Origin: Candidatus Omnitrophota bacterium
GTDB taxonomy: Bacteria; Omnitrophota; Gorgyraeia; B26-G9
Assembly (NCBI GenBank): GCA_028718845.1
Contig: JAQULA010000135.1
Coordinates: forward strand, 1 to 5,370
Direction: 5' to 3'
DNA length: 5,370 nucleotides
Below, one piece after another: positions 4,941 through 5,370 of the stretch. The translations under genes were made by a program, and so were the position numbers. Position 1 is the first letter of the stretch. Every line of letters starts with the position of its first letter. The notes under the pieces are model-generated. The model was given only the letters and a program-made list of their open reading frames with translations, did not search any database and was not told where the DNA came from.

Positions 4941-5370
4941 CTATTTCGCAAACTTAACGCTCGCCGGATAAACCGTCCAGTCGCCATAGCGCTCGTTCAC
5001 CGCGTCCTGGGCGCGGTTAAGCCGGCGGCGTTTCTGCTCCGCGGGAAAAAGGACAGCGGCCGCGGCGGGATCCAGGTTACGCGCGGTTATTCCCAGCGCG
5101 CGTACCGGGAAAGTGCCGTAATGCAGTTTTCGCGCGATAAATAACGCCCGTTGAAACAGCTCGGTGGAATCATTCGTCGGCACGCTGAAATTTTTTTCCT
5201 GCCCGACAGACTCCATGTCCGGCTTACGCAGATACACATGGACAATACGCGCTTCCCGGCCATAACGGCGAAGCCGGGCGGCAACCATCTCCGATAATAA
5301 CCGCAGCCAGGCCTCTACCTCCTGCCGGCTATAGAGGTTATGCGGCACGGTATAGGAATGGCCCACGGAT
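4941..5370 (-). CDS. Y-family DNA polymerase (DinB-like), C-terminal part; 5' end beyond window edge
   Basis: Y-family polymerases copy damaged templates during translesion synthesis. Only the last 142 residues are in the window, entering at codon TCC (5367-5369) and ending at TAG (4941-4943). They begin SVGHSYTVP, the conserved junction into the little-finger domain (usually K-S-x-G-H-S-x-T-L-P). The little-finger pattern follows: two helices rich in Leu/Arg (EVEAWLRLLSEMVAARLRR), strands VHVYLR and FPVRALGITARNL (about 87-99), then a basic RRRLNRAQDAVNERYG segment near the end, as in DinB and related polymerases. The catalytic palm carboxylates are upstream and out of view. The GTG at 5364-5366 lies inside the conserved motif and is not the real start. 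At the usual place of a QLxLF-type beta-clamp motif there is AAAVLF (about 103-108), lacking the Gln. DinB/Pol IV is most likely; an ImuB- or UmuC-like member is not excluded. Confidence 0.88.
   Translation of the reverse strand, partial: SVGHSYTVPHNLYSRQEVEAWLRLLSEMVAARLRRYGREARIVHVYLRKPDMESVGQEKNFSVPTNDSTELFQRALFIARKLHYGTFPVRALGITARNLDPAAAAVLFPAEQKRRRLNRAQDAVNERYGDWTVYPASVKFAK

Noticed and set aside
1..5370. CRISPR array, transposon or defence island
   Set aside because: No regularly spaced direct repeats, transposase, integrase or nuclease gene is visible in any frame.

Overview
The window looks like a piece of a chromosome (or metagenome-assembled genome) from an uncultivated Gram-negative-type bacterium. 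My best guess is Candidatus Omnitrophota. This rests on the style of the large exported protein, whose signal peptide is followed by a Cys-Leu-Ser-Pro-Ser stretch like those I associate with that phylum, and on the mixed gene content. It is an inference, not a demonstrated assignment. Coding DNA is of moderate G+C. The stretch at about 1319-1640 is visibly richer in G+C and in inverted repeats than its surroundings.

Left part (1-1131, minus strand): prfB, encoding peptide chain release factor 2. It carries the classical autoregulatory +1 frameshift site after codon 23 and its own Shine-Dalgarno sequence and promoter. The gene runs off the left edge only a few codons before its expected end. 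Back to back with it (1151-1315, plus strand) is a complete transcription unit for tRNA-Leu(CAG): near-consensus promoter, 86-nt tRNA with encoded CCA, and a strong intrinsic terminator.

Middle (1316-1720): about 400 bases with no convincing gene. The first 180 bases form a compact, GC-rich, hairpin-packed element. One end is the exact reverse complement of 13 nt of the neighbouring tRNA's T arm, and its two ends are mutually complementary. After it come a degenerate heptad repeat and two tandem hairpins. This is the least explained part of the window.

Right part: a small exported protein (1744-2100, plus) with a DUF5666-like beta-rich body converges on a large minus-strand gene (2174-4753). 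That gene encodes an 859-residue exported protein with a polyhydroxyalkanoate synthase/DUF3141-type alpha/beta-hydrolase core: Cys487 nucleophile, Asp655, His777. Its N-terminal region of about 300 residues is unrecognised. Upstream of it, also on minus, is the C-terminal part of a Y-family (DinB-like) translesion DNA polymerase that enters from the right edge (4941-5370).

The genes do not form one pathway. They are housekeeping units (translation termination, tRNA, translesion synthesis) interleaved with envelope or exported proteins, each apparently with its own promoter. I see no CRISPR array, transposase, integrase or defence system.
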